Shown: in pieces, positions 13,838-13,888 of the stretch | Layout of the letters: every line of letters starts with the position of its first letter | Position numbering within the stretch: position 1 is the stretch's first letter | Assembly (NCBI GenBank): GCA_031287245.1 | Contig: JAITTD010000192.1 | Span: 1-13,888 of the forward strand | Direction: 5' to 3' | Length of the DNA stretch: 13,888 nt | Origin: Bacteroidales bacterium | GTDB lineage: Bacteria > Bacteroidota > Bacteroidia > Bacteroidales > UBA4181 | Notes under the pieces: generated by a model | What the model was told of the DNA's origin: nothing | What the model saw: only the letters and a program-made list of their open reading frames with translations | Databases searched by the model: none | Program-made: the position numbers and the translations under genes

Positions 13838-13888
13838 TCATTGTGATACGTTTTTTAGATGTTTTTCTAATGCGGCGATGCGGGCGGC
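13838..13888 (-). CDS. Probable C-terminal end of a minus-strand gene (partial)
   Basis: From the window edge the minus strand reads AARIAALEKHLKNVSQ and then TGA (13838-13840). The heptad-like ARIAALEKHLK resembles the coiled-coil tail that ends many proteins, and it would be convergent with the T9SS cargo gene. With only 16 codons visible the protein cannot be named, and chance is possible. Confidence 0.4.
   Translation of the reverse strand, partial: AARIAALEKHLKNVSQ

Overview
The window looks like chromosomal DNA from a member of the Bacteroidota, perhaps Bacteroidales. Four signs support this. The 320-residue NusB has the long N-terminal extension typical of the phylum. The Dxs and IspH sequences carry Bacteroidota-type motifs. 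Several genes are preceded by a TAnnTTTG -7 box, the form used by the Bacteroidota primary sigma factor. One gene encodes a protein with a gliding-motility/type IX secretion type-B C-terminal domain. I see no tRNA, rRNA, transposase, integrase or true CRISPR array.

Layout. (1) 1-160: non-coding. (2) 161-1977, minus strand: nusB followed after 2 nt by folP. (3) 1978-2065: a compact divergent promoter region. (4) 2066-4861, plus strand: one uninterrupted frame encoding complete Dxs (first enzyme of the MEP isoprenoid pathway) joined almost without linker to complete IspH (last enzyme). All recognisable active-site residues of IspH, and the main ones of Dxs, are present. (5) 4824-5621: a dense block of repeats. 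It holds an 8-bp array that also encodes the end of the fusion protein, a 41-bp hairpin array, a 196-bp element with 31-bp inverted ends, A/T-rich short repeats, a decayed copy of part of that element, and a tandemly duplicated promoter. (6) 5626-9331: a three-gene operon of an outer-membrane YaiO-type barrel with periplasmic TPRs, a membrane-anchored HEAT-repeat protein and a processive-type GT2 glycosyltransferase. This is plausibly a minimal exopolysaccharide synthesis and export machine. (7) 9443-10585: a DUF1016/YhcG-type PDDEXK nuclease with its own promoter and a palindromic minisatellite in its interdomain linker. (8) 10701-13792: a small exported DUF6702-like protein whose stop overlaps the start of a large fibronectin-type-III-rich surface protein with a T9SS type-B sorting domain. 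(9) 13838-13888: the probable C-terminal end of a minus-strand gene.

The most notable items are the Dxs-IspH fusion, the YaiO-HEAT-GT2 operon, and the repeat block between them. Functional statements rest on motif recognition by eye; no database search or structure prediction was run.
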